Below are positions 1 to 8,349 of a stretch of DNA of 64,000 bases, in pieces. The notes beneath the pieces are model-generated. The model did not search any database, had not been told where the DNA came from, and was given only the letters and a program-made list of their open reading frames with translations. Where the stretch lies: assembly GCA_016930595.1 (NCBI GenBank), contig JAFGGJ010000065.1, forward strand, positions 1 through 64,000, read 5' to 3'. The first letter of the stretch is position 1; every line of letters begins with the position of its first letter. This DNA comes from Planctomycetota bacterium (GTDB lineage Bacteria; Planctomycetota; SZUA-567; JAFGGJ01). A program made the position numbers and the translations under genes.

Positions 1-79
1 AAGGGACATGACATTATATTTCATGTAAGGAGAATCCCCGTTTTGACGCCCGGCCCTGAAATAAAGCGTTATGTCCCTT
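1..79. repeat. Imperfect inverted repeat (REP-like palindrome)
   Basis: Bases 1-22 and the reverse complement of 58-79 agree at 18 of 22 positions, both arms starting AAGGGACAT and ending ATTTC, around a 35-base loop. A related string, attaagtattgtgtcccc, follows at about 109-126. From memory, such GGGACA/TGTCCC palindromes are common around REP-associated Y1 transposases. No transposase is visible here, and the element lies at the window edge. Confidence 0.5.
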
Positions 80-123
80 TTTATTCCCCGGCCCCAAGCC
101 TGAACCGAATTAAGTATTGTGTC

Positions 124-153
124 CCCATAATCTCCCATAATCTCCCATAATCT
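124..153. repeat. Three-copy 10-bp tandem repeat
   Basis: The unit cccataatct occurs three times head to tail at 124-133, 134-143 and 144-153, directly after the palindromic element and about 100 bases before the first gene. No function can be read from it; slippage-derived repetition is the simplest explanation. Confidence 0.8.
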
Positions 154-255
154 AGGCGGACGCGTATTAAATGGAAAAGGGCGGCGAACCAGTTGACCGC
201 GGCGCACAAGGTGAGACAATACGCGGCCGATTCAGGCAACCAGCGGGAGGACGGC

Positions 256-1326
256 ATGAACGATCGCGAGCTGTGGCAGGAAATAATGAACTACGGGGAA
301 TTCGACCGGATGCCGGTGATACACTGGACCGGCTGGCCGGAAACTCACGAACGCTGGTACGCCGAAGGCATGCCCCGCGACGTGAACCACCACGAGTATT
401 TCAACGCGAAACCGTGGTCTGCCGGGGTAGGAGTGGACCTGGGCCTCATGCCGGCGTTCGAAGAGGAACTGCTGGAGGAAACCGACGAGTACAGGATATT
501 CCGCGCCAGCGACGGGGTGATACAGCAGGACTGGAAGCACAAGAGCTGCATACCGCATTTCATAGACTTTACGTTCAAGACGGCGAAGGACTGGGACAAC
601 TACAAGAAGCGGCTGCAGCCGGACCCTGCGCGCGTGCCCGCGGACATCGACGAGAGGATAGCGAAGGCCGAAGCGGCGGGGCTGCCGATATCGGTGCGGA
701 CCGCGTCGATGATGGGGTGGCTGAGGAACTGGATGGGCGTGGTGAACATGTCGTACCTGATGTACGACGCCCCGGACGTCTACGCGGACGTGGTGCAGAC
801 GCTGGCGGACCTGACCTGCTGGGGCATCGACCAGGTGGTGCCGAGGATGAAGACGGTGCCGGACATAGGATTCGGGTGGGAGGACATCTGCGGGAAGTCG
901 GGGCCGCTGGTGAGCCCGGAGATATTCCGGAAACACGTGGCGCCGGGATACCTGAAGATGCGGAGCAAGCTGGAGGAATACGGGATCAAGTTCCTGGGTC
1001 TCGACACCGACGGGTACGTCGAGCCGCTGCTGCAGGAGTGGATGGACGCCGGAGTGAACGTGCAGTTTCCGATAGAAATCGGGACGTGGGAAGCGGACCC
1101 GATGAAGCTGAGGAAGAAGTTCGGGAAGGAACTGCGGATAATAGGCGGACTGAACAAGCTGGAGCTGGAGAAGGGGCGGGAAGCCATAGACCGCGAGATA
1201 GAGAAGCGAGTGCCGCTGATGAAAGAGGGCGGATTCGTGGTGATGCCCGACCACCTGATAACGCCCGGCGTGCCGCTGGAGGACTACAAGTATTATCTCG
1301 AAAAGATAAGGACGCTGCGGTTCTGA
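256..1326 (+). CDS. Uroporphyrinogen decarboxylase (UroD/MtaA)-family protein
   Basis: A 356-residue TIM-barrel protein of the UroD-like superfamily, which includes haem-pathway UroD and many methyltransferase-type paralogues. Family-like segments are the N-terminal DRMPVIHW, a central GFGWEDICGKSGPLVSPEIF (about 205-225) and a C-terminal GGFVVMPDHLITPGVP (about 330-345). I start it at ATG 256 because GGGAGG sits eight bases upstream; an in-frame ATG at 193 lacks such a site. It leads a tight plus-strand group with a nucleoside transporter, an epimerase and a phosphoesterase, not haem genes, so a paralogous catabolic or methyl-transfer role is more likely than haem synthesis. The substrate cannot be read. 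Confidence 0.8.
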   Translation: MNDRELWQEIMNYGEFDRMPVIHWTGWPETHERWYAEGMPRDVNHHEYFNAKPWSAGVGVDLGLMPAFEEELLEETDEYRIFRASDGVIQQDWKHKSCIPHFIDFTFKTAKDWDNYKKRLQPDPARVPADIDERIAKAEAAGLPISVRTASMMGWLRNWMGVVNMSYLMYDAPDVYADVVQTLADLTCWGIDQVVPRMKTVPDIGFGWEDICGKSGPLVSPEIFRKHVAPGYLKMRSKLEEYGIKFLGLDTDGYVEPLLQEWMDAGVNVQFPIEIGTWEADPMKLRKKFGKELRIIGGLNKLELEKGREAIDREIEKRVPLMKEGGFVVMPDHLITPGVPLEDYKYYLEKIRTLRF

Positions 1327-1357
1327 GCGGCTGGCGCCGGAAGACGAAGGGGACGAG

Positions 1358-2560
1358 ATGTACAGGGCGGTAAGCTTTGCGGGGTATTTCGCGTTCGTGG
1401 CGCTGGCGTGGTGGATTTCTGAGGACAGGAGGAAGGTGCACTGGCGCGCGGTGACGTGGGGGACGGGACTGCAGTGGGCGCTGGGAGCGATAGTGATATG
1501 GCTGCCGCCCGGGAAGAAGCTGTTCGAGCTGCTGGGCGGGCTGGTGGACACGCTGATAAAGGCGTCGGACGAGGGAGCGGGGTTCGTGTTCGGGAGGCTG
1601 ACGTCGGAGTTCTGGACATTCGGGACGGCGGTGGGTTTCAGGGTGCTGCCGATAGTGGTGTTCGTGTCTGCGGCGGCGGGGCTGCTGCACCACTGGGGAA
1701 TAGTGCAGGCGGCCGTGCGGGGCATGGCGTGGCTGATGAAGAGGACGATGAGGATAAGCGGGCTGGAAGCGCTGGGTGCGGCGCTGTTCGTGTTTTTCGG
1801 GATAGAGACGGTGACGGGGATATCCGGGTACGTGAAGAAATCGACACGGTCGGAGATGTTCACGCTGATGACCGCGTTCATGGCGACGATAGCGGGATCG
1901 GTGCTGACGGCATACGTTTCGATGGGGATAGAGGCGAAGCACCTGCTGGCGGCGAGCCTGATGAGCGCGCCGGCGGCCATAATGACAGCGAAGCTGATGG
2001 TGCCGGAGAAGGAGGCGCCGGAGACGTCGTGGGAAGCGACGTACCGGCCGGAGATCACGAGCACGAGTTCCGTGGACGCGCTGTCACAGGGAGCGATGGC
2101 GGGGATGAAACTCGCCCTGAACATAGCGGCGTGCCTGATAGCGTTCGTGGGGGCGGTGAAGCTGGCGAACATGGGGCTGGAATGGGCGTTCGGCACGAGC
2201 GTGGAAAAGCTGCTGGGGTACGTCCTGAGCCCCGTGGCGCTGCTGATGGGAGTGCCGCTCGCGGACGCGATGAACGTCGGAGAGCTGCTGGGGATAAAGA
2301 CGGTGCTGAACGAGTTCCTGGCGTACGAGCGGATGACGGACATGGCGAACGCCGCGGACCTGTCGGAGCGCGGGAAGCTGATAGGGACGTACGCCCTGTG
2401 CGGGTTCGCCAATTTTGGAAGCATAGCGATACTGGTGGGCGGGATATCGACGATAGCGCCGGAGAGACGTTCGCAGGTGGCGGCGCTGGGGCTGAAGGCT
2501 CTTGCCGGAGGCACGCTGGCGGCGTTCCTGACGGCGTGCGTGGCGGGCACGCTGGGATAG
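1358..2560 (+). CDS. Concentrative nucleoside transporter (CNT/NupC family)
   Basis: A 400-residue polytopic inner-membrane protein, the usual length of NupC, which imports nucleosides coupled to H+ or Na+. Family landmarks are GIETVTGISGYVKKSTRSEM near residues 148-167, corresponding to the CNT substrate/Na+ motif, and CGFANFGSIAILVGGISTIA near 348-367, corresponding to the conserved FANF...GG..LAP segment. The first helices span about 1-60. The gene begins 31 bases after the UroD-like gene and precedes the epimerase by 48 bases, consistent with cotranscription. Ligand specificity (nucleoside or other) is not resolved. Confidence 0.9.
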   Translation: MYRAVSFAGYFAFVALAWWISEDRRKVHWRAVTWGTGLQWALGAIVIWLPPGKKLFELLGGLVDTLIKASDEGAGFVFGRLTSEFWTFGTAVGFRVLPIVVFVSAAAGLLHHWGIVQAAVRGMAWLMKRTMRISGLEALGAALFVFFGIETVTGISGYVKKSTRSEMFTLMTAFMATIAGSVLTAYVSMGIEAKHLLAASLMSAPAAIMTAKLMVPEKEAPETSWEATYRPEITSTSSVDALSQGAMAGMKLALNIAACLIAFVGAVKLANMGLEWAFGTSVEKLLGYVLSPVALLMGVPLADAMNVGELLGIKTVLNEFLAYERMTDMANAADLSERGKLIGTYALCGFANFGSIAILVGGISTIAPERRSQVAALGLKALAGGTLAAFLTACVAGTLG

Positions 2561-2608
2561 CCGGCGCGCGCCGGGCGCGGCAGCGGCACACCTGGAGAAG
2601 GGCGAGGC

Positions 2609-3853
2609 ATGAAAGACTACCTGGAAAAGACCGAGCGATACCTGCGGGAGAGGCTGATACCGTTCTGGGCGGAGCGTGCGGCGGAGCCGGCGTACGGGGG
2701 GTTCCAGACGAACTACGACAGGAACGGGAGGCGGACGGAGGTCACGGAAAAGACCCTGCTGTGCCAGGCGAGGTGCCTGTTCACCATATCGCACGCGGTG
2801 CGGCTGGGGTACGACTGGGAAGGCTGGGAGGAGGCGACGGGGCGGGGGATAGAATTCCTGCTGGGGCATTTCCGCGACGAGGAGTACGGGGGGTATTACT
2901 GGACAACGGAGGAAGACGGGAAGGCGAAGGACGAAGCGAAGGTGGTATACGGGCACGCGTTCCTGATATACGGGTTTTCGGAACACGCCCTGCTGACGGG
3001 GGAGCGGCGGTCGGCCGAGGAGGCGGCGGGCATATTCGAGCTGCTGCAGGAAAAGGCGGCGGATTCCGTGAACGGGGGGTACCACGAACATTTCGCCAGG
3101 GATTTCAGCCCGGCGTCGGTGCGGGAAGGGACGGGCCACAAGTCGCTGGACGTCCACATGCACCTGATGGAGGCGTTCACGACGCTGTACGAACTGACCG
3201 GGGAGGAAACGCACCGCCGCGCGCTGGAAGAAGTGACGGAACTGATATTCGGGAAGATGACGGACGGGAAGACGGGCGTCGGGATATCGATGTTCAGGCC
3301 GGACTGGACGCCGATAAGCAACGTGGAACTGGCGACGGTGTGGGGGTCGGACCGGTTCAACAGGGAAGGCAAGCCGCCCGACATAACTTCGTACGGGCAC
3401 AACATCGAACTGGCGTGGCTGTACCTGCATTCGCTGGGAGTGCTGGGGAAGGAAGCGCGCGAAGGAGAGGCCCGCGTGAAGCCGATATTCGAGCACACGC
3501 ACCGGCACGGCGTCGACTGGGAACACGGGGGGCTTTTCGTGGAGGGAAGGCGGGAGGGTGAGGCGACGGAGAGGAACAAGGAGTTCTGGCAGCAGGCCGA
3601 GGCGCTGGCGGGGTTCGGCGACGCCTACCTGCTGACGGGGGAAGAGAAATACCTGGAGGCGTTCCGGAACGTGCACGATTTCGTGTTCGGGAAGATGATC
3701 AGCCCGGAACAGGGGGAATGGTACCCGCTGCTGGGACGCGAGGGGAACATAATCTGGGACTACATGGGGCACAACTGGAAGACATGCTACCACACGGTGC
3801 GCGCGATGTGCGAGGCGACGGCGAGGCTGCGCAGGATAACGGGGACGCGTTGA
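2609..3853 (+). CDS. N-acylglucosamine/cellobiose 2-epimerase-family protein
   Basis: A 414-residue (alpha/alpha)6-barrel protein of the AGE family, which epimerises or isomerises the reducing-end sugar. Characteristic segments in order: EVTEKTLLCQARCLFTI (about 44-60), VVYGHAFLIYGFSEH (about 112-126), VHMHLMEAF (about 182-190), YGHNIELAWL (about 262-271), WQQAEALAGFG (about 330-340) and WKTCYHTVRAM near the C terminus. The histidines of GHNIE and CYHT (H395) match the two general acid/base histidines of the family. A purine-rich ribosome site (GGAGAAGGGCGAGG) precedes ATG. Native substrate (GlcNAc, mannose or cellobiose) is undetermined. Confidence 0.9.
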   Translation: MKDYLEKTERYLRERLIPFWAERAAEPAYGGFQTNYDRNGRRTEVTEKTLLCQARCLFTISHAVRLGYDWEGWEEATGRGIEFLLGHFRDEEYGGYYWTTEEDGKAKDEAKVVYGHAFLIYGFSEHALLTGERRSAEEAAGIFELLQEKAADSVNGGYHEHFARDFSPASVREGTGHKSLDVHMHLMEAFTTLYELTGEETHRRALEEVTELIFGKMTDGKTGVGISMFRPDWTPISNVELATVWGSDRFNREGKPPDITSYGHNIELAWLYLHSLGVLGKEAREGEARVKPIFEHTHRHGVDWEHGGLFVEGRREGEATERNKEFWQQAEALAGFGDAYLLTGEEKYLEAFRNVHDFVFGKMISPEQGEWYPLLGREGNIIWDYMGHNWKTCYHTVRAMCEATARLRRITGTR

Positions 3854-3904
3854 AGGGCGGGCGTCCGGCGGGTATAACCGGGAACGCAGGGAGGAGGGCC
3901 GAAG

Positions 3905-4948
3905 ATGGGAACCTTGAAGCGTGTATGCGTGTGCAGTATTCTGGTTGCAGCGGCGGCGGCGGCCGGCGAAACGCCGTACAGGAGCGGGACGGACTACAGC
4001 TTTGAGCCGCTGCTCGAGAAGGCGGTACGGAAAGCGGGGAAGAGCGGTCCGTTCAAGTTCGTGGTGATGAGCGACACGCACCTGGGGAGGAACGTCCCGT
4101 CGATCCTGGAGCTTACAGGAAAGCTGAAGCCGGACATGGTAGTCCACTGCGGAGACCGCGTGAACCGTGGATCCGGCGACATAGGCGAATGGCACCGGAT
4201 GGAAGAGCAGCTCGGACCGCTCGCCCGCATGCTGCCGTTCATTCCGGTAGAGGGCAACCATGAAGGTATGGGCGGACCGATGAAGACGGGAAGGCAGCGC
4301 TTCCTGAAGTTCTACGGGCTGGAGAAGGCGTATTATTATTTCGACGCGGCGAACTGCCGGTTCATCGTACTGTCGTGGGAGTTCAACGAGGACGATGAGC
4401 AGGTGGGGTGGCTGGAGAAAACGCTGCGGGGCGGAGCGGGAAAACACATCTTCGTATGCGTGCATACTCCGTTCTACACGGTGGGGCACAAGAGCGCGAG
4501 CGAGATTTCTAACAGGGACAATCGTTTTACGCGGATGTTCACCGGGCACGGGGTGACGATGGTGATATCCGGGCACGATCACACGTACTACCGGACCGAC
4601 AGGAACGGCGTCACGTACGTGGTGGCCGCCGGGGCAGGAGACGAGAAATACCCGCTGGAGAGGAAGGCCGAGGCGCAGGCCGGGGACGTATACATGGGAC
4701 AGATACCCGGCAGGGACGGGAAGTACGTGAGGCTCGACCCTGCAACGGGCCGGGAAGTGCCGGAGCCGGACGGGATGTTCGTACTGGAAGTGCTGGTGAA
4801 AGGAGCGCAGGTGGTCTGCCGGGCGGTGAACACGTCCGGGAAGGAATACGATCGTTTCGAGCCCGTGCGGCTGAGGAGGGGCGCCCGTCCGGCGGCGGAA
4901 CGGCCGCAGGAGAAGCTCACGGCGGCCCGCATCACCGCTGAGGATTAG
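3905..4948 (+). CDS. Secreted calcineurin-like metallophosphoesterase
   Basis: A 347-residue protein with a short N-terminal signal-like segment (residues 1-20, alanine-rich end) followed by a two-metal phosphoesterase domain. All five metal motifs are present: SDTHLG (about 57-62), HCGDR (about 79-83), EGNHEG (about 116-121), VCVHTPF (about 180-186) and SGHDHTYYR (about 220-228). It is therefore likely an active periplasmic or exported phosphatase or phosphodiesterase. The start is backed by GGGAGGAGGG upstream. It closes the first plus-strand cluster; the substrate cannot be deduced. Confidence 0.88.
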   Translation: MGTLKRVCVCSILVAAAAAAGETPYRSGTDYSFEPLLEKAVRKAGKSGPFKFVVMSDTHLGRNVPSILELTGKLKPDMVVHCGDRVNRGSGDIGEWHRMEEQLGPLARMLPFIPVEGNHEGMGGPMKTGRQRFLKFYGLEKAYYYFDAANCRFIVLSWEFNEDDEQVGWLEKTLRGGAGKHIFVCVHTPFYTVGHKSASEISNRDNRFTRMFTGHGVTMVISGHDHTYYRTDRNGVTYVVAAGAGDEKYPLERKAEAQAGDVYMGQIPGRDGKYVRLDPATGREVPEPDGMFVLEVLVKGAQVVCRAVNTSGKEYDRFEPVRLRRGARPAAERPQEKLTAARITAED

Positions 4949-4969
4949 CGGAGGTCCGGGCCGGGGAGG

Positions 4970-7345
4970 TCACGGGCCGGCGGGAGGCCTGGGGGGCGCG
5001 GGGACGCGTTCGTGCATGTGGGGGCGGGGGACCATTTCGTGCATATGGGGGGGGCGGGGCGCCATTTCGAAGGGGAGGGTGGAGCGGATGGCCGCCTTGA
5101 GGTCTTCGGGGCCGAAATAGAGGATGAAGCGCTTACCGAAGGCCTGCGGGACGGCGACAGTGCGCTGGAGCAACCTGGATACGATGGCTTCGGCGGTAGC
5201 TTCGTTGACCCCCGCGCCCGAAACGGAAGCTTCGGCGATACCGCCTTGAGCGTCGAGCCTGACGGCGATAGTGATACTGTCAACCTTCCACGAGATGAAT
5301 CCCGCGACATCCGGGAGGAGGTCCCTGGTAAAGACATCGTGGATGAGAGCCGGATCGCCGGTTTCGGGGGAGGGTTCCGGAGCGGGAGCAGGCTGCGGAG
5401 CGGCGGCGCGCAGTTCGGCGGCGGAAAAGGCCAGGCGGAAAGACTTGCCGAAGGCATCCGGATTGTCCGTGGTGAAGGACCTGGCGATAGCGGAGAGAGC
5501 GTCGCGGTCGGCGCCGGAAATACCGCCGGACAAGACATAGGCGTCTGAGGCCCTTCCGTCGCGATCGACGACGATGAGGACCTCGATATCCGAGGGTTGG
5601 ACGCGTGCGGCGATACGTGCAAGGAGCAGGCGCGAGAAATCATCGCGAAGCAGGGACTGGTCGCCGAAGGGAGGGCCGGAGTATTCCGGGGCCATTTCGC
5701 AGACGTGGGGAGGGATACAACCGGGTTCGGAGGCAACGATGGCGGCGACGAGGCCCGCTGCGGCGGCGGTCCTGCCGGCCCAACGTGCGAAGCCGCTGCG
5801 GCTGGAGCGGTCTGCAAAGGAGCGCACGTCGGAGAGAATCGCGGAGCCGCGGTCGTAGAGGAGGCGGTCATCTGCGGCGATACGTGCGGAGAAGCCGCGC
5901 AGGAAGGAGGAGCGAGCCGCCGGGCCGCGGAAGCCGGCTTTGACGGCGGCGACGAGTTCGTCAAGGTAGGCGCAGGTGTTCAGGTTGACGGCGGCGATGT
6001 AATCCTTGGTGCGGCGGCGAAGGGACCGGGAAGTGCCGAAGAAGTGGGAGAGGACCTGGTGCTCGTAGTCGACTTCCATGACTTTGTGGTGGACGCCGCG
6101 GTCGCCGTAGTTGCGTTGGCAGAAGGCCGTGTAGACGAGTTCGAAGAGGAGCTGTGCGCCGGGGTCGGCGATGAGGTAATCGTAGCCCCAGTAGTCGCCG
6201 ATGAGGCGGTTTTCGCGGCGGAGCTTAATTTCGAGGGGCGTGCCGGCATAGATTTCGGTACGGCAGAAGTTCATGGGGTTGTGCGGGCGGCGCTTGAGGA
6301 AAGCGACGTTGGCGGCGAAGTCGTCGAGGGTGGAATCGGGGTTGAGCATGAGGAGGTTGAAGCAGCAGTGGATATCGAGGAGGTTGACGACGTCGAGGGC
6401 GCGTTCGTTGTCGGAGAGGGACTGGCCGCGTCCCAGGCGCCGGAGGGATTCGGCCGTGCCGGCTTCGACGCCGAGAAAGACCCTGAAGAGGCCGATGGAC
6501 TTGAGGTAGGCGAAGAGGTCGCGGTCGACTTCGTCGGGGCGCGCCTTGATGGCGAAGGCGATGTCCGTGAGGCCGCGTGAAGCGAAGGCGGAGCCGAGAG
6601 AGCGTGCGCGGTCCCATGCGGCGGCGGGATCGCGCGGGAGGAAGTTGTCGTCGTGGAAGTTGAAGATGCGGGCGCCTTCATTGTAGAGAGCGGCCATTTC
6701 GTCGGCTACGGCGCCGGGGCGGCGCATGCGGAAGCGTTCGCCGCCGCAGAGTCTGTGCCACGCGGAGATGGAACAGAAGGCGCAGGAATGCGTGCAGCCC
6801 CGCGACGAAAGCATGTTGACGATGGGGAGGCCGAGATAGGTGTCGAAGGGACGGCGGTGTACGGCGAAGGGGCGGGAGTCGAGGTCGGCGGGTTTTTCCG
6901 CGGGAGCGTTGGTATGGACGCAGCCGGAAGCATCACGGTAGACGAGGCCTGGGACGGAGGGAAGGTCGTGAAGGGAGCGTGCGAGGCGGCACATGATTTC
7001 TTCGCCTTCGCCGAGTGCGACGGAATCGAAGGCGGGGACGTCGGAGAGGAGGGCCGCCGCGTTGAAGGCCGCGAAGTGACCGCCGGCCGTGAGATGGCCG
7101 GCGTAGCCGAGCTCGCGGGAGCGTGCGGCGAGGCGTGCGAATTCGGCGGCGCGGTAGGTGAAGACCATGGAGAAGCCCGCGAGGTCGGCGGAGGAGGAGG
7201 CGATGCGGCGAGCGGCATCTTCGGTATGGGCGGAATCGTTGAAGACGACAAGGGAGACGTGGTGGCCGGCGGCATCGAGGGCGGCCCAGATGGAGCGGAG
7301 GGCGAGGTTTTCTTCGAGTTCGGCGCCGACGAGGACGATGCGCAC
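4970..7345 (-). CDS. B12-binding radical SAM protein fused to membrane and TonB-C-like domains
   Basis: A 791-residue fusion. Residues 1-130 look like a cobalamin-binding domain, and 180-400 a radical SAM barrel with the cluster motif C184-x3-C188-x2-C191. A hydrophobic helix lies near 522-538. Two similar segments follow (about 585-645 and 687-750), each ending AFGK.F.L.F and resembling TonB C-terminal domains. CIPPHVCEMAP at 543-553 is echoed by PPHMHEMVP and RPHMHERVP at the extreme C terminus. The start is GTG 7345 with AGGAG six bases upstream. No obvious partner gene adjoins, so the reaction is unknown. The radical SAM call is firm; the TonB-like call is inference. Confidence 0.85.
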   Translation of the reverse strand: MRIVLVGAELEENLALRSIWAALDAAGHHVSLVVFNDSAHTEDAARRIASSSADLAGFSMVFTYRAAEFARLAARSRELGYAGHLTAGGHFAAFNAAALLSDVPAFDSVALGEGEEIMCRLARSLHDLPSVPGLVYRDASGCVHTNAPAEKPADLDSRPFAVHRRPFDTYLGLPIVNMLSSRGCTHSCAFCSISAWHRLCGGERFRMRRPGAVADEMAALYNEGARIFNFHDDNFLPRDPAAAWDRARSLGSAFASRGLTDIAFAIKARPDEVDRDLFAYLKSIGLFRVFLGVEAGTAESLRRLGRGQSLSDNERALDVVNLLDIHCCFNLLMLNPDSTLDDFAANVAFLKRRPHNPMNFCRTEIYAGTPLEIKLRRENRLIGDYWGYDYLIADPGAQLLFELVYTAFCQRNYGDRGVHHKVMEVDYEHQVLSHFFGTSRSLRRRTKDYIAAVNLNTCAYLDELVAAVKAGFRGPAARSSFLRGFSARIAADDRLLYDRGSAILSDVRSFADRSSRSGFARWAGRTAAAAGLVAAIVASEPGCIPPHVCEMAPEYSGPPFGDQSLLRDDFSRLLLARIAARVQPSDIEVLIVVDRDGRASDAYVLSGGISGADRDALSAIARSFTTDNPDAFGKSFRLAFSAAELRAAAPQPAPAPEPSPETGDPALIHDVFTRDLLPDVAGFISWKVDSITIAVRLDAQGGIAEASVSGAGVNEATAEAIVSRLLQRTVAVPQAFGKRFILYFGPEDLKAAIRSTLPFEMAPRPPHMHEMVPRPHMHERVPAPPRPPAGP

Positions 7346-7564
7346 GGCAGGCTCCTTTCATGAGGGCGCGTAGCACCCGCATGCTATAACATGCTGGAGG
7401 GGCGTGGGTCACGACGGTATGGAATTGCAGGGGTCCCGTGGGACCGGGTCGAAGGAACTCCAAGTAAAAAGGTTCCGGCCGGCCGGCTCCGACGAGTCTT
7501 GCGGACCCATTCTCACCGGACGGCCATGCGAACCCGCCGAACTGCTCACTCCCAAGCGACTGGA
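7346..7564. other. Intergenic segment between radical SAM gene and array distal end
   Basis: No gene is visible. It holds short palindromes, including GGTCCC...GGGACC near 7431-7445 and GGAAC/GTTCC at 7454-7458 and 7472-7476. On the minus strand the latter has a T-run in its loop and could help end array transcription. The radical SAM promoter should lie near 7370-7390, where gcatgctataacatgc forms a small palindrome. No degenerate CRISPR repeat was seen here. Confidence 0.5.
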
Positions 7565-8261
7565 GTTGTCGTAACCCCTCAATTCACGGTCGCCTGAAGC
7601 TGAATACGTGGAATGTGTGCGGTGTGGGAGGTTGTCGTAACCCCTCAATTCACGGTCGCCTGAAGCGGAATCTTGATTGGCTGTTCATGGTGTGGGGTTG
7701 TCGTAACCCCTCAATTCACGGTCGCCTGAAGCCGGGCGTATCTCCACGACAAGAGCCATGCAGTTGTCGTAACCCCTCAATTCACGGTCGCCTGAAGCGG
7801 GGGAAGCAACCGGCCATTCTCATACCATGTTGTCGTAACCCCTCAATTCACGGTCGCCTGAAGCAGTTGACCAGGACTATCTCCCCGACTGGTAGTTGTC
7901 GTAACCCCTCAATTCACGGTCGCCTGAAGCCCGTACGGCGGCTGCCACTTCCCGCGGCGGTTGTCGTAACCCCTCAATTCACGGTCGCCTGAAGCGGATA
8001 TATGGGTACGTGTTTATCCTCGCACGTTGTCGTAACCTCTCAATTCACGGTCGCCTGAAGCCGCCGACGCCAATCAGACCTACTTCAGGTTCGTTGTCGT
8101 AACCCCTCAATTCACGGTCGCCTGAAGCGTACTTACCCGCGTATATGACCGCGTATGGGGTTGTCGTAACCCCTCAATTCACGGTCGCCTGAAGCGCGAG
8201 GACGGCTGCGAAGTCTTTTCCAGCGGTTGTCGTAACCCCTCAATTCACGGTCGCCTGAAGC
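7565..8261 (-). CRISPR. Type V-G CRISPR array, 11 repeats and 10 spacers
   Basis: Eleven 36-bp repeats start at 7565, 7631, 7697, 7763, 7829, 7895, 7960, 8026, 8093, 8160 and 8226. On the plus strand they begin GTTGTCGTAACCCC and end GGTCGCCTGAAGC. All are identical by eye except the repeat at 8026, which reads CCTCT where the others read CCCCT. Spacers are 29-31 bases, mostly 30. The adjacent tracrRNA candidate and its promoter place transcription on the minus strand, so the processed repeat would begin GCTTCAGGCG and end TTACGACAAC next to the spacer. The leader then lies at 8262-8348 and the newest spacer is probably 8196-8225. Spacer targets cannot be searched here. Confidence 0.98.
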
Positions 8262-8348
8262 CCACCGGCTGCAACCTGTTGCGTCCTAATGGCTTAGGCC
8301 AAAAACCACAACAAAAAAATGGCCTAAACACCGCTTTTCACAGAGCAA
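8262..8348 (-). promoter_or_regulatory. Putative CRISPR leader
   Basis: An AT-rich stretch between the tracrRNA candidate and the array, unlike the GC-rich surroundings. It contains an 8-bp inverted repeat (TTAGGCCA at 8294-8301, TGGCCTAA at 8320-8327) whose loop is T-rich on the minus strand. This could be a leader signal, a weak terminator or processing structure after the tracrRNA, or both. A weak minus-strand promoter-like pair (TTGTTG, CATTAG) lies within it. Confidence 0.5.
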
Positions 8349-8349
8349 A

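Noticed and set aside
232-2610. 792-codon minus-strand frame opposite the UroD-like and nucleoside transporter genes
   Set aside because: High-GC shadow frame, rich in arginine, proline and histidine, without family motifs; the plus strand encodes recognisable proteins there.
7615-7992. Reading frame of 125 codons through the array encoding a repeated CRNPSIHGRLK peptide
   Set aside because: It is a translation of CRISPR repeats and spacers; no ribosome site, and the periodic peptide is the repeat itself.
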